The position numbers and the translations under genes are program-made. Below, piece after piece: positions 34,900 to 44,121 of a stretch of DNA of 53,890 nt; within the stretch, counting starts at the first letter, position 1; each line of letters starts with the position of its first letter. The stretch comes from an uncultured Oleiphilus sp. (GTDB lineage Bacteria > Pseudomonadota > Gammaproteobacteria > Pseudomonadales > Oleiphilaceae). The notes beneath the pieces are model-generated. The model saw only the letters and a program-made list of their open reading frames with translations. It made no database searches and had not been told where the DNA came from. The stretch is taken from assembly GCA_913020245.1 (NCBI GenBank), contig CAJWAD010000011.1, positions 1-53,890 on the forward strand. Direction: 5' to 3'.

Positions 34900-36798
34900 C
34901 TAAGTGCGCATGAATTTTCGACGTGCAACAAAGCCCAAAGCTAAGAGACAAATAAGCGCTGGAATAAGCAAAATATTAATAAGTTTCAATTGTGTCCCCA
35001 AGGTTTCAATATCTTTATCTAATTGATGCTGCACATCGCGTAATTGTTTTCGGATTTTTAGTTTCTCTTCTTGGAATTTTAATAACTCTGTCTCTTGCTC
35101 GGGCGAAAATAAGGCGCCTTCTCCCTCATTACGAACAGATTCCAAAGCCATCAGTTTACTTTCTGTACTTTGCAGCTCTTCTTCTAAGCGTTCTTGCTGT
35201 GCCAAAAAGCGCGTTTCAGCATCACGACGCAGCGCATCGACTCGATCAAAGGGCCGATTGAAGCGCCCTTGACTCCTGATCGAAATAAGCTCCGGCTGCC
35301 CTGTCATATTTTCCAGCGAATTGACTAAAAAGCTGCCATTATCAGCCCATGGAGTCACAATCCGTTGTCCGTAAAACTCTTGAACTTGCACCCATAAACG
35401 GTCACTTAATAAATCCGTATCTGCCACCACCATTACCTGAATATCGTCCGCTTGCGTCAGATCGGGCATAAGCGGCTGAAGCGGTTCGTCTGATAAGGAG
35501 GTATCACCTAGCTCACTCCCTACAACAGTTGCATCGCTCTCGGCCGCAGGCTCTGGCATAACGCCATCTGGAAACGCAGTACTAGCCGGACCTGAGACGC
35601 GCATTGCCATCGTATACTGCCGCTCCTGGGCCTCAAAACCATTTAAAAGCGACTGTGGATCATGCAAGCTCGTCAATAAATCGACTGCTCTGGGCTGACT
35701 ATTTTTAGAACTTATCAACATCGGCTCTAATTTCGTCGTTGCCCCTTCAAGCTTCTCGAGGATACCCGCGGAAGAGAGCGTCAAAGTCTCAAGACCAAAT
35801 AGCACGACATCGTCTGAGGCCATGGCATCGGGACCAAAATTCAATAAACCAACATGGCGCACCGGATTACGCGATGCCCCCATACTGACAACCATCGAAT
35901 TATCAAAATCGGTTAAAAACATATCATCTTGCAAACGCACACCCCAGGCATTTAGAAGCGCCGGCAGATCTGAACGCTGCACGGAAGGCATACCTGAGCT
36001 CTGCGCCATCGTCTCCATGTAAGGATCTACGAAAGCAATCAACTTACCGCCCTGCAGCACGTATTGATCAATGGCTAATTTTAGAGGCGCAGAAAGGGTT
36101 TGCGGGCCGATCAAGACAAATAACTCTACATCCTCGATAACCGCCGCATTGTCGTCAATCCATACCAGCTCAAAGCCATCTTCCATAAACTGGAGAATCG
36201 ACCATTCAGGAGTTTGCTGGCGACGCATGTAATCCATACCACCTTTGATGCCTAAACCGCTGTAAATAGCGATTCTCGGGGCAGCCTCGCGCGCGAGCGA
36301 TGAGATCAATCGCGTCAAATCATACTCTAAAAAAACCTCTTTGTTTGGTTGAAGAAAGGGAATCACTTCTTCTAACCCTGCATTATTTTTAGCGACGAGC
36401 CCAAAATAAATATCATCACCCTGCGCCCCGCCGGGAATCGCTTGAATACCTGCTAATGCAGCCGCATCCTCAGCTTCGGAAAACGGCTCCGGATCAATCT
36501 TTTGAACGTTTAATTTGCCCGCACTGTAACTCTCATATTCCAATAAGAGCTCATTCACGCGTTGTGCATAAGTGCGCAGCGCCGGTAGCTGCGTTGTCGC
36601 TTTTTCTGAAAAATAGAAATCAATCGTGACTTCATTTTCTAATTTAGAAAGAATGCTCTTGCTGCCGTCAGACAGGGTATACAAACCATTTTCCGAGAGA
36701 TCAATACGCACGCCAGTAAGCATTACAGAAGAAAGCGCGACCACGATAAACAAAGCCACAAAAGCCCCGATAAGTTTTGATAAGTTAGACATCTTCAC
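34900..36798 (-). CDS. GldG-like ABC transporter auxiliary subunit
   Basis: The 632-residue protein has a transmembrane segment near residues 8-28 (LIGAFVALFIVVALSSVML) and another at the C-terminus (INILLIPALICLLALGFVA). A large region lies between them. It matches the ABC-transporter auxiliary (GldG/ABC_transp_aux) family by its blocks LSDGSKSIL, VTIDFYFS and AFVDPYMET. A coiled-coil-rich stretch (about 520-600, rich in Glu, Gln and Lys) precedes the second membrane segment. The role is uncertain; GldG is needed for gliding in Bacteroidetes, but homologues are widespread. The GTG at 36798 and an ATG two codons later are both possible. It is the third gene of a four-gene operon. Confidence 0.8.
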   Translation of the reverse strand: MKMSNLSKLIGAFVALFIVVALSSVMLTGVRIDLSENGLYTLSDGSKSILSKLENEVTIDFYFSEKATTQLPALRTYAQRVNELLLEYESYSAGKLNVQKIDPEPFSEAEDAAALAGIQAIPGGAQGDDIYFGLVAKNNAGLEEVIPFLQPNKEVFLEYDLTRLISSLAREAAPRIAIYSGLGIKGGMDYMRRQQTPEWSILQFMEDGFELVWIDDNAAVIEDVELFVLIGPQTLSAPLKLAIDQYVLQGGKLIAFVDPYMETMAQSSGMPSVQRSDLPALLNAWGVRLQDDMFLTDFDNSMVVSMGASRNPVRHVGLLNFGPDAMASDDVVLFGLETLTLSSAGILEKLEGATTKLEPMLISSKNSQPRAVDLLTSLHDPQSLLNGFEAQERQYTMAMRVSGPASTAFPDGVMPEPAAESDATVVGSELGDTSLSDEPLQPLMPDLTQADDIQVMVVADTDLLSDRLWVQVQEFYGQRIVTPWADNGSFLVNSLENMTGQPELISIRSQGRFNRPFDRVDALRRDAETRFLAQQERLEEELQSTESKLMALESVRNEGEGALFSPEQETELLKFQEEKLKIRKQLRDVQHQLDKDIETLGTQLKLINILLIPALICLLALGFVARRKFMRT

Positions 36799-36811
36799 TA
36801 TTACTAAGCCC

Positions 36812-37546
36812 TTAATCCGCTTTCTTTATATCGATAACAATCACCGTGGCATATAACCACGTACCAATCATCGCAAGGAAATACACCACATCACGCAAAT
36901 CAATCACACCTCGCGAAATTGCATTGAAATGGGTCAAGAAACTCATACTAGACAGCGCATCAATCACCCACAATGGCGCCCAACCTGAGAATACGTCTTG
37001 CACAATCGGAAAGCCGCTCACAACCAATACGAAACACAAAACTAAAGACAGAATAAACGCGACAATTTGATTTTTACTCAACGCCGACACGCATGAGCCC
37101 AAGGCCAAGAAGCCACCCGCCATTAACCAAGCACCAATATATGCGCCAAAAATCACCCCGTTATCGGGCGACCCAAGATAATTAACACTTAACCAAAGTG
37201 GAAACGTTAGCACCAAAGCCAACCCGATAAATAACCAAGCAGCTAGAAATTTCCCCAGTACTAACTGCCAAGTTGTTAGCGGTAAAGTCATGATTAATTC
37301 AATCGTGCCACTTCTTCGCTCCTCGGACCATAAACGCATAGCAACAGAGGGCACTAAAACCAGATATAACCAGGGCACAAAATTGAAGAAGGCACTTAAA
37401 TCCGCTTGGCCCCGTTCAAACATCTGACCAAGATAGAAGGTAAAGACACCCGATAACATCAAGAAAATAACAATAAAAATATATGCAACGGGCGTTGAAA
37501 AGTAGGCTGATAACTCACGATTAAGGATGATACTTACGCCTTTCAT
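36812..37546 (-). CDS. ABC-2 type transporter permease (GldF-like)
   Basis: This 244-residue inner-membrane protein has about six hydrophobic segments of the ABC-2 permease type (VAYIFIVIFLMLSGVFTF, FLPLWLYLVLVPS-like). The block LWSEERRSGTIELIMTLPLT is typical of GldF and other ABC-2 permeases. Its ATG overlaps the ATPase stop by four bases (ATGA), with a GGGGAG site, so the two are translationally coupled. The exported substrate cannot be inferred; the pair with GldG-like protein and an ATPase mirrors GldAFG of Bacteroidetes, although this is not a gliding gene set. Confidence 0.85.
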   Translation of the reverse strand: MKGVSIILNRELSAYFSTPVAYIFIVIFLMLSGVFTFYLGQMFERGQADLSAFFNFVPWLYLVLVPSVAMRLWSEERRSGTIELIMTLPLTTWQLVLGKFLAAWLFIGLALVLTFPLWLSVNYLGSPDNGVIFGAYIGAWLMAGGFLALGSCVSALSKNQIVAFILSLVLCFVLVVSGFPIVQDVFSGWAPLWVIDALSSMSFLTHFNAISRGVIDLRDVVYFLAMIGTWLYATVIVIDIKKAD

Positions 37547-38475
37547 AATGACTGCTCCCCACCCAAGGTGAGCGTTCGAAAAACATCGTCAAGCCTACCC
37601 GCTTCAACATGCAACGCGTCGATCGCCACGGCATTCGCATGAAGTATCTTATTTACGTCAGCCAACACCGAAGCGCCTGCTACCGGCTTAATCATAATTT
37701 GCGTATCAGACACACGTTCTACCTCCGTCACTAACTCGAGCGCCTCTAACTGCATGAGCAATTCAGGGTTTAGATCTTCAGACCGAACGTTGACTGCATT
37801 GTGATAATCCGACTTAGCGGCCAACTGCTCAGGTGTGCCATCAAACAAAATTTTACCCGATGACAGAATCATTGCTCGCGTGCAGACCGCCGTTACCTCC
37901 TCAAGAATATGCGTCGACACGATCACGATCTTATCTTCAGCCAGATTTTTAATTAACTTACGCACTTGATGTTTTTGGTTGGGATCCAATCCGTCTGTCG
38001 GCTCATCTAAAATCAACACTTTTGGATCATGAATAATGGCTTGTGCAAGCCCCAACCGACGACGATAACCTTTAGATAACGTTTCTACGCGTTTATCTAA
38101 CACCGATTCGAGTGCCACTTGCTCAGCCACTTCTGCTATTTTTTGCTTTAATTCTTGGCCTACGAAACCACGAACTTTACCCACAAACTCAAGCGAAGCA
38201 CGTGCCGTCATATCTGAATAGGCTGGTGCCCCTTCAGGCAGATAACCCAGTATTTTTTGCGCCGCGACCGGCTGCGCGATCACATTATGCCCCGCTAGCG
38301 AAATAACCCCTGAACTTGGCGTTAAAAAACCTGTCAACATTTTCATAGTGGTTGACTTGCCCGCTCCGTTTGGCCCTAAAAAGCCCAGCACCTCGCCCGG
38401 CTGCACGGAAAAACTAATATCATTTACCGCACAGAATTGGCCAAAATGCTTAGATAAACCCTCTACTTTGATCAT
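37543..38475 (-). CDS. ABC transporter ATPase (GldA-like)
   Basis: The 310-residue ATPase energises the adjacent permease. Walker A GPNGAGKST, Q-loop LPEGAP, signature LSKGYRRRLGLAQAI, Walker B VLILDEPTDGLDPNQ and the switch His in STHILEEV are all intact. A C-terminal region of about 90 residues without a known motif follows, as in GldA/NatA-type ATPases. A GAG-rich site precedes the ATG. It is the first gene of the operon that continues with the permease, the GldG-like protein and murI; the gene next to its 5' side, plsB, runs the other way. Confidence 0.92.
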   Translation of the reverse strand: MIKVEGLSKHFGQFCAVNDISFSVQPGEVLGFLGPNGAGKSTTMKMLTGFLTPSSGVISLAGHNVIAQPVAAQKILGYLPEGAPAYSDMTARASLEFVGKVRGFVGQELKQKIAEVAEQVALESVLDKRVETLSKGYRRRLGLAQAIIHDPKVLILDEPTDGLDPNQKHQVRKLIKNLAEDKIVIVSTHILEEVTAVCTRAMILSSGKILFDGTPEQLAAKSDYHNAVNVRSEDLNPELLMQLEALELVTEVERVSDTQIMIKPVAGASVLADVNKILHANAVAIDALHVEAGRLDDVFRTLTLGGEQSL

Positions 38476-38755
38476 CTAATTCTCAATACCAGTCACACTT
38501 AAACGTTTTATTTATATCACTGACGATACGTTTTTATTGCGTCGTCACCACCTGCTTTAGTCAAGCACTTAAGCCTCGCAATATAGTGTGAGAAAATATT
38601 CAGTTCAAGACGAAGCGCACTACCTTTCCACTTGGTCATTTTCTATTAAGCGCGTCAGAGCGTTCGCATATGGCATCAGCGAAAAAATATCCTGCTTTAC
38701 TCGTGCTCTGCCTAAGTTTTACACTAGGTGCATCTTTGAGTCAGAGCCTTTGTCC

Positions 38756-41230
38756 ATGAGCCGCTTTTTCACCTTATCATCCCTCCTCTTTAGCTTAATT
38801 CGAAAAATTCTTTTCTTTTGGGTACGCTCAGAAATAAATGGTGCCGATCAAGATAGTTTGCAACTCGACCCCTCTAAACCGGTCATCTACGTACTTCAAT
38901 ACCGCTCATTCTCATCGCGATTAGTGTTAGAAAATGCCTGTATTCGCTCGAGCCTGCCCTCTTCGCAACAAAAATTGCTACTGGCCGGTGACGAAGTGCG
39001 ACGGTCCTTTTTCTTTTTGTATGAGCCGCTTGGTCGGTGGTTGCGTCGCAAGCAGCGGCCCGTAGTCACGGGGCGTTTAAAGCAAATTGTTACCGACATG
39101 GGGCGCGAGGAAGACTGTGACGTGCAGCTCGTACCGGTCTCAATTTTTTGGGGCCGCTCGCCAATGAAAGAAAAATCATGGCTACAACTTTTGTTCACCG
39201 ATAGCCGAGCAGCCGTCAACCCACTTCGTCGCCTATTTACGATTATTCTGCATGGGCGTCGCACCTATGTTCAATTCAGCAAGCCAATGTCATTACGCGA
39301 GTTGTATAACGACACCGAGCAAGATCCCAAGCGCACGGAACGTAAAACTGCGCGCATACTTCGCGTACATTTTCGTCGCGTAAGTCAAACCGTTCTCGGT
39401 CCGGACCTTAGTCATCGGCACACCTTGGTGAACGATCTAGTGCAAAGCCCTGCGGTCAGAGCAGTCATTCAAGAACAAGCGAAAAGTGAAGAGAAAGACA
39501 TCAAGGAAATCGAAGACTTGGCCAGAAAGTATGGTGATGAGATTGCCGCCAACCTTCAAATTTCTACCATCCACTTTTTAGAACGCATGCTGAATCGTCT
39601 TTGGAACAAGATCTACAAGGGCATCACTGCAAAAAATGTTGATATGGTGCGTGAAATAACAAAAGACCATGCGGTCGTTTATGTACCCTGTCACCGCAGC
39701 CATATCGATTATTTACTTCTGTCCTCTTTGCTATTCGCGGAAGGCATAATGGTGCCGCATATTGCAGCAGGCATAAACTTAAACCTGCCCATTGTTGGTT
39801 CCATTTTGCGTCGCGGCGGCGCATTTTTTATGCGCCGAAGCTTTAAAGGAAATAAGCTTTACGCCACCTTGTTCTCTGAATATATTCATACCATGTTCAA
39901 AAAGGGATATTCAATCGAATACTTTGTCGAAGGCGGACGCAGTCGAACTGGCCGCACTCTGCAACCCAAAGCGGGCATGGTCGCCATGACAGTATCAAGC
40001 TATCTGCGCGATCAACAAAAACCGATCGCCTTAATTCCGGTCTATTTTGGTTATGAAAAAGTATTGGAAGGTGGCGCTTACCTTGGCGAACTGCGTGGTA
40101 AAGAGAAACAAAAAGAATCAGTATTCGGTTTATTTAAATCGCTCAAAAACTTGCGTAAGTCATTCGGTAAAGTAGCGGTCAACTTCGGGGAGCCGATTGT
40201 TCTTGGCGACTACATGAGCCAACAGCAACCCGGTTGGAAAGACGACTTAAACGAAAGCTATGATCCAGAAATCAAACCGGCTTGGTTTAATAAAGTAGTC
40301 GCCGATCTGTCACTCGAGATTACGACGCGCATCAATTCATCGGTTTCGCTTAATCCGGTTAACCTCACTGCATTAATTCTTCTCGCTACGAATCGCCAAG
40401 CCATGGATGCCAAGGAGCTTGCAACACTCACCACTTTTTTCGCGCAACTTATTGAAAAAGCGCCTTACAGTGATTTCATGAGCTTTGCAGAAGGCGACGG
40501 CTTTGATTGGATCGAGTACACGGAAGCCATGGGACTGTTGCACCGCCAAGAAAACTCACTGGGTGACATAATTTCCCTAACAGATCGCAATGCAATCTTG
40601 CTGACCTATAACCGTAATAACATCTTACACCTGTTTGCTATACCCGCACTCATTGCAAGCCTTGTGCATAATAATCCTGTGATCAAGCGTACCGAAGTGC
40701 ATCGCTTATTTCGCTCTGTGTACCCCTATATTCGATCTGAATTATTTCTGCTTTTCGAGGGTGACGAAGTGGATGCCGAGTTTGATCGCTGGTTAAAACA
40801 ACTGGAAGAAAGTGGTTTAATTAGCCTTGAAGGTGAAAATATTACACGCCCTGCACTGGGCACAACGGCGTTCCTGCGTCTAAGCGTGCTCTCACGGTTT
40901 ATCATGCCAACACTCGAGCGCTATTATATCGCCATCGCCGTGCTCACGAATCATGGCTCGGGTAAACTAAATGCAAAAGAGTTAGAACAAAAAAGTACGA
41001 TGATGGCTGAACGTATGTCAATTCTGTTTGGCTTGAATGCACCAGAATTCTTTGACAAAGCCCTATTCAGAAACTTCATTAGTACGCTAAAAGACAAACA
41101 CGCGTTAACTGAAACAGATGAGGGTATGCTGGATTATGACGCGCAGGTCATACAAGTAGTGAACGATGCGGAATTAGTAATGAATGCCGAACTACGTCAT
41201 TCCGTTCTGCAAGCGACGGCAGAGCGTTAA
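38756..41230 (+). CDS. plsB: Glycerol-3-phosphate acyltransferase PlsB
   Basis: PlsB is an inner-membrane enzyme that puts the first acyl chain on glycerol-3-phosphate to start phospholipid synthesis, using acyl-CoA or acyl-ACP. The protein is 824 residues against 807 for E. coli. The catalytic HX4D motif is CHRSHIDYLLL (His313, Asp318), followed by GAFFMRRSF, FVEGGRSRTGR and IPVYFGYE. I chose the ATG at 38756 since it gives the usual N-terminus (MSRFFTLSSL); the frame is open back to a GTG at 38588, but that extension resembles no family member. The 280 bases before the start have no other gene. It converges with rsmJ, eight bases away. Confidence 0.94.
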   Translation: MSRFFTLSSLLFSLIRKILFFWVRSEINGADQDSLQLDPSKPVIYVLQYRSFSSRLVLENACIRSSLPSSQQKLLLAGDEVRRSFFFLYEPLGRWLRRKQRPVVTGRLKQIVTDMGREEDCDVQLVPVSIFWGRSPMKEKSWLQLLFTDSRAAVNPLRRLFTIILHGRRTYVQFSKPMSLRELYNDTEQDPKRTERKTARILRVHFRRVSQTVLGPDLSHRHTLVNDLVQSPAVRAVIQEQAKSEEKDIKEIEDLARKYGDEIAANLQISTIHFLERMLNRLWNKIYKGITAKNVDMVREITKDHAVVYVPCHRSHIDYLLLSSLLFAEGIMVPHIAAGINLNLPIVGSILRRGGAFFMRRSFKGNKLYATLFSEYIHTMFKKGYSIEYFVEGGRSRTGRTLQPKAGMVAMTVSSYLRDQQKPIALIPVYFGYEKVLEGGAYLGELRGKEKQKESVFGLFKSLKNLRKSFGKVAVNFGEPIVLGDYMSQQQPGWKDDLNESYDPEIKPAWFNKVVADLSLEITTRINSSVSLNPVNLTALILLATNRQAMDAKELATLTTFFAQLIEKAPYSDFMSFAEGDGFDWIEYTEAMGLLHRQENSLGDIISLTDRNAILLTYNRNNILHLFAIPALIASLVHNNPVIKRTEVHRLFRSVYPYIRSELFLLFEGDEVDAEFDRWLKQLEESGLISLEGENITRPALGTTAFLRLSVLSRFIMPTLERYYIAIAVLTNHGSGKLNAKELEQKSTMMAERMSILFGLNAPEFFDKALFRNFISTLKDKHALTETDEGMLDYDAQVIQVVNDAELVMNAELRHSVLQATAER

Positions 41231-41238
41231 AACGCAGC

Positions 41239-42009
41239 CTATTTGGGAAACGCTTTTAAGGTATACACGTCATATCGCGCACTTTTACCACTTAACACTA
41301 ACTGTGGCAAAGGGCCATTAATGCGATCACCCTTGCGGGGTCTTTTCACCACAACGCGATGCTCGGCAGTCGTTAGGGCTGCCTCTAGCAACTCGTGATC
41401 ATCTAAATTTTCACCCACCAAGTCGTGAAATGCGCGCATTTCTTTTTTAACTAAAGCATTTTTTTCTCGCGCAGGGTACATCGGGTCAAGGTAGATGACA
41501 TCGGCTAATGGGGCAACTGCATCGCGCATCCAATCAATCGCGTTGCCACCCTGTAAGTGCATACGTTTTGCAATGGCTACGAGTGCAGGGTCTTCACTAT
41601 GCTGTGCGCGACGAATCGAGTCCGCTAACAAAAAGCTAATAATAGGGGAACGCTCCATCAAGGTTATTTCGCAGCCAAGCGATGCCAGTACAAAGGCATC
41701 GCGTCCTAGGCCTGCAGTTGCGTCGAAAACACGCGGTGTCGTGCTCTTTTTTAACCCGGCCGCTTTCGCGATCAATTGACCATTTCCTCCACCGTACAAG
41801 CGTCGATGACGATTCTTACCTTGGTCAAAATTCGCCGAAATAGGTCCCGCAGCACCCTTTGCAGTTTGGCAGAGCGACACGCCTGAATGATCGATATTCA
41901 ATACGTAAGGGGTGCTCATCTCTTTTAGTTCAAGCGAGTGATGCAAGGTAAGGGAGAGTTCGTCTGCAAGGGCTGTCGCTTCTTTTATCAGCACATCCGC
42001 CGCAGACAT
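41239..42009 (-). CDS. rsmJ: 16S rRNA m2G1516 methyltransferase RsmJ
   Basis: RsmJ methylates G1516 of 16S rRNA using S-adenosylmethionine. The roughly 256-residue protein has the AdoMet-binding block DATAGLGRDAFVLASLGC, the following ERSPIISFLLADSI, and the catalytic YLDPMYP motif, then EMRAFHDLVG, as in RsmJ (YhiQ). Two starts are possible. The ATG at 42009 fits the family N-terminus and size; an ATG at 42048 adds 13 residues (MVYLRHQIS). Neither has a clear ribosome site. It converges with plsB with an eight-base gap. Confidence 0.94.
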   Translation of the reverse strand: MSAADVLIKEATALADELSLTLHHSLELKEMSTPYVLNIDHSGVSLCQTAKGAAGPISANFDQGKNRHRRLYGGGNGQLIAKAAGLKKSTTPRVFDATAGLGRDAFVLASLGCEITLMERSPIISFLLADSIRRAQHSEDPALVAIAKRMHLQGGNAIDWMRDAVAPLADVIYLDPMYPAREKNALVKKEMRAFHDLVGENLDDHELLEAALTTAEHRVVVKRPRKGDRINGPLPQLVLSGKSARYDVYTLKAFPK

Positions 42010-42090
42010 ATTTATATTAATTGAAATTTGATGACGCAGGTAAACCATTAACGTTCACGTGAAAATAGAGAGAGGAATAGAAGAGCGTTG

Positions 42091-42411
42091 CTAAGCGTAT
42101 AAATCGATACCAACAAGCTCGCCACCTTCAAAGGCTTTTGCCGCCTCGACTGTTTGCTGGTATTGAGCAATACCTTGTTGAGCACTGAACGAGGCGCTTT
42201 CATTTTGTACAATACGCTGTACGCGCTCTTGTTGTTTTAACTCACCACGCTCGACCAGTTCCGAGGTACTAAGAACGGTCGCATTTACCTCATTTAGCTC
42301 ACGCACTTCTGACTTTTGCGACTCTTGCTCACGTCTATCGCGCGCAACCAAGGTGCCATTATTATTAGCAACAGGCGTTGTGTTTACATTGTTAGGGTTA
42401 GAAATAAGCAT
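42091..42411 (-). CDS. Hypothetical protein, 106 residues
   Basis: I do not recognise this gene. The protein is charged and soluble, without signal peptide or membrane segment. Residues 1-20 are rich in Asn (PNNVNTTPVANNN). Residues 25-75 are Glu- and Arg-rich and probably helical (RREQESQKSEVREL). The C-terminus ELVGIDLYA is hydrophobic and looks like a conserved end, perhaps a docking motif. It lies between rsmJ and uppP with gaps of about 80 and 50 bases on the same strand. The ribosome site is weak. Function is not inferred. Confidence 0.55.
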   Translation of the reverse strand: MLISNPNNVNTTPVANNNGTLVARDRREQESQKSEVRELNEVNATVLSTSELVERGELKQQERVQRIVQNESASFSAQQGIAQYQQTVEAAKAFEGGELVGIDLYA

Positions 42412-42461
42412 AGACTGCGCATGAGCTGATCAAAACAAACACAATGGTATCGCAAACAAAG

Positions 42462-43277
42462 CTAGGAAGCCAAGAGTAAGCCGATTAGAAGCAATCCTAA
42501 AAGCAAGCGGTAGATCACGAAAGGCGTAAAACCAATCCGCTCTAAAAAGCTAAGAAACAGATGAATACACGCATAGGCACTGATGAATGACACACAGCTC
42601 GCTATGCCAATGAGCTCCCACTGCTGGGCTGTCCCACTGTCCAACAGCTCTTTTGACTTCAACAAGCCGGCCGCCGCAATTAACGGTACGGAAAGCAAGA
42701 ACGAAAACCTAGCCGCCGCATCACGTGTAAACCCTAACAACAGCGCAGCGGTCATCGTGATACCAGAACGAGAGGTTCCGGGAATTAAAGCAATAGCCTG
42801 ACTCAGACCAATAATAACTGCCTGCTTTATATTAATGTTCTCAAGTTTAACAGACCGCTCACCATGTGAATCTGAATACCAGAGCAAAATACCAAACAGT
42901 ATCGTGGTGGTTGCAATAACGGCAGTTGAACGCAGATTATCACCGATAAAGTCATCGAAAATAAGTCCAGCTAGTCCGGCAGGCACCGTGGCTAGAATGA
43001 TAAGCCAAGCTAAACGATTTTCCTGCTGCTGCGCTGAGGAATTAGCCCTACCCGCAAGCCCAGCAAACCAAGCCTTCGCAATAGAAAAAATATCCTTTCT
43101 AAAATAGAGGATAATAGCGAACAAGCTGCCTACATGCACCGCAACATCAAACGCTAGGCCTTGATCTTCCCAACCAAATAGAGCGGCGGGCAAGATGAGA
43201 TGCGCCGAACTCGAAATAGGCAAAAATTCAGTTAATCCCTGAATAAATGCCAAAATAATCGCTTGTAACCATTCCAT
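42462..43277 (-). CDS. uppP: Undecaprenyl-diphosphatase
   Basis: UppP (BacA) dephosphorylates undecaprenyl diphosphate at the inner membrane, recycling the lipid carrier for cell-wall building. The 271-residue protein has about eight membrane segments, the first family motif GLTEFLPISSSAHLIL, and the second, PGTSRSGITMTAALLLG. AAGGA lies about eleven bases before the ATG. It is followed by the unknown 106-residue gene and preceded by tsaB, all on the minus strand. Bacitracin resistance is a known effect of this family when overproduced. Confidence 0.96.
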   Translation of the reverse strand: MEWLQAIILAFIQGLTEFLPISSSAHLILPAALFGWEDQGLAFDVAVHVGSLFAIILYFRKDIFSIAKAWFAGLAGRANSSAQQQENRLAWLIILATVPAGLAGLIFDDFIGDNLRSTAVIATTTILFGILLWYSDSHGERSVKLENINIKQAVIIGLSQAIALIPGTSRSGITMTAALLLGFTRDAAARFSFLLSVPLIAAAGLLKSKELLDSGTAQQWELIGIASCVSFISAYACIHLFLSFLERIGFTPFVIYRLLLGLLLIGLLLAS

Positions 43278-43318
43278 CGACTTAGTGATCCTTTCTCATA
43301 ACGACGCGAAAACCCCGC

Positions 43319-44044
43319 TCACTCTCGGCCCGGGAGTTTTTTCCACGCGACTGTATCGCGCACATAAACCGGTGCGGCGAGTTCAGCCATTACCCCACCC
43401 CCTTCTTGCCAAATTGGCAACGCAAGCTCTGCAATCGCCTGAGAGCTAGGCACGCCAATCGCCTCGGTTGTTTGTAATTGCATGCGTACCGATTCAGCGA
43501 ACCGATCTTGATAACGCAAGCCATCACCACTGACTAAATACTTACCGGCACCACTTACCTCTAACCCCTCAGGCTTAACGACCGATTCGGCACTTAAAGC
43601 TTCAGGAATAACGATTCCGCCCCAGTCATTAGCGCGGTATTCAGCACAATAAACTTCGTCCATGCGCGCATCGATCAATGACAAACAACTGGGTAAATCA
43701 GCGACCGGCACACCGGTCTCTATGAGTGCACCATACGCAGAATAAGCGAGTGCTTGTAAACTTGAAACAGGAATGACAGATAAGTCTTGGCCGAAAGCTA
43801 AGCCTTGAGCAATCCCTGCAGCAATACGCAAGCCGGTAAACGAGCCAGGCCCCCGACCAAAAGCCACTGCATCGCAATCCGATAAGCCGATACCTGCTTC
43901 TGCAAGCACTTGATCCACCATGGGTAAAATACGCTGTGCATGCTCACGCGCAGCAAGATGCGCCAAATTTATTGTTTCATCATTTACTAACAATGAAACC
44001 AAACACGTTTCGGTAGAGGTATCAAAAGCAAGTATTATTGACAT
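43319..44044 (-). CDS. tsaB: tRNA t6A synthesis protein TsaB
   Basis: TsaB is the inactive partner that activates TsaD in the synthesis of t6A37 in tRNAs that read ANN codons. The 241-residue protein has the family N-terminus ILAFDTSTETCLVSLL, and FGRGPGSFTGLRIAAGIAQG, the hallmark block. The family lacks the TsaD metal-binding histidines, as here. The ATG has no clear ribosome site. The upstream 20-50 bases hold the adk terminator, so a promoter must overlap it, or tsaB depends on read-through. It is followed by uppP with a 41-base gap. Confidence 0.94.
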   Translation of the reverse strand: MSIILAFDTSTETCLVSLLVNDETINLAHLAAREHAQRILPMVDQVLAEAGIGLSDCDAVAFGRGPGSFTGLRIAAGIAQGLAFGQDLSVIPVSSLQALAYSAYGALIETGVPVADLPSCLSLIDARMDEVYCAEYRANDWGGIVIPEALSAESVVKPEGLEVSGAGKYLVSGDGLRYQDRFAESVRMQLQTTEAIGVPSSQAIAELALPIWQEGGGVMAELAAPVYVRDTVAWKKLPGRE

Positions 44045-44066
44045 ACGGGTTCAAGCGCTTTGGGTC

Positions 44067-44098
44067 AAAAAAAGAAAAGGCCGATCATTGCCGGCCTT
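44067..44098 (-). terminator. Rho-independent terminator of adk
   Basis: On the minus strand the stem AAGGCCG / CGGCCTT with an eight-base loop is followed by a T-rich run interrupted by one C. It starts about 24 bases after the adk stop and ends about 23 bases before the tsaB ATG. Confidence 0.85.
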
Positions 44099-44121
44099 GT
44101 ATTTTATGTACTGCGAGTCGA

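Noticed and set aside
36812-38475. True gliding motility genes
   Set aside because: Resemblance to GldA, GldF and GldG is at family level only; no other gliding genes are present and the family is broad.
38588-38755. N-terminal extension of PlsB by 56 residues
   Set aside because: The extension begins at a GTG, resembles no PlsB family member, and the ATG at 38756 gives the usual N-terminus.
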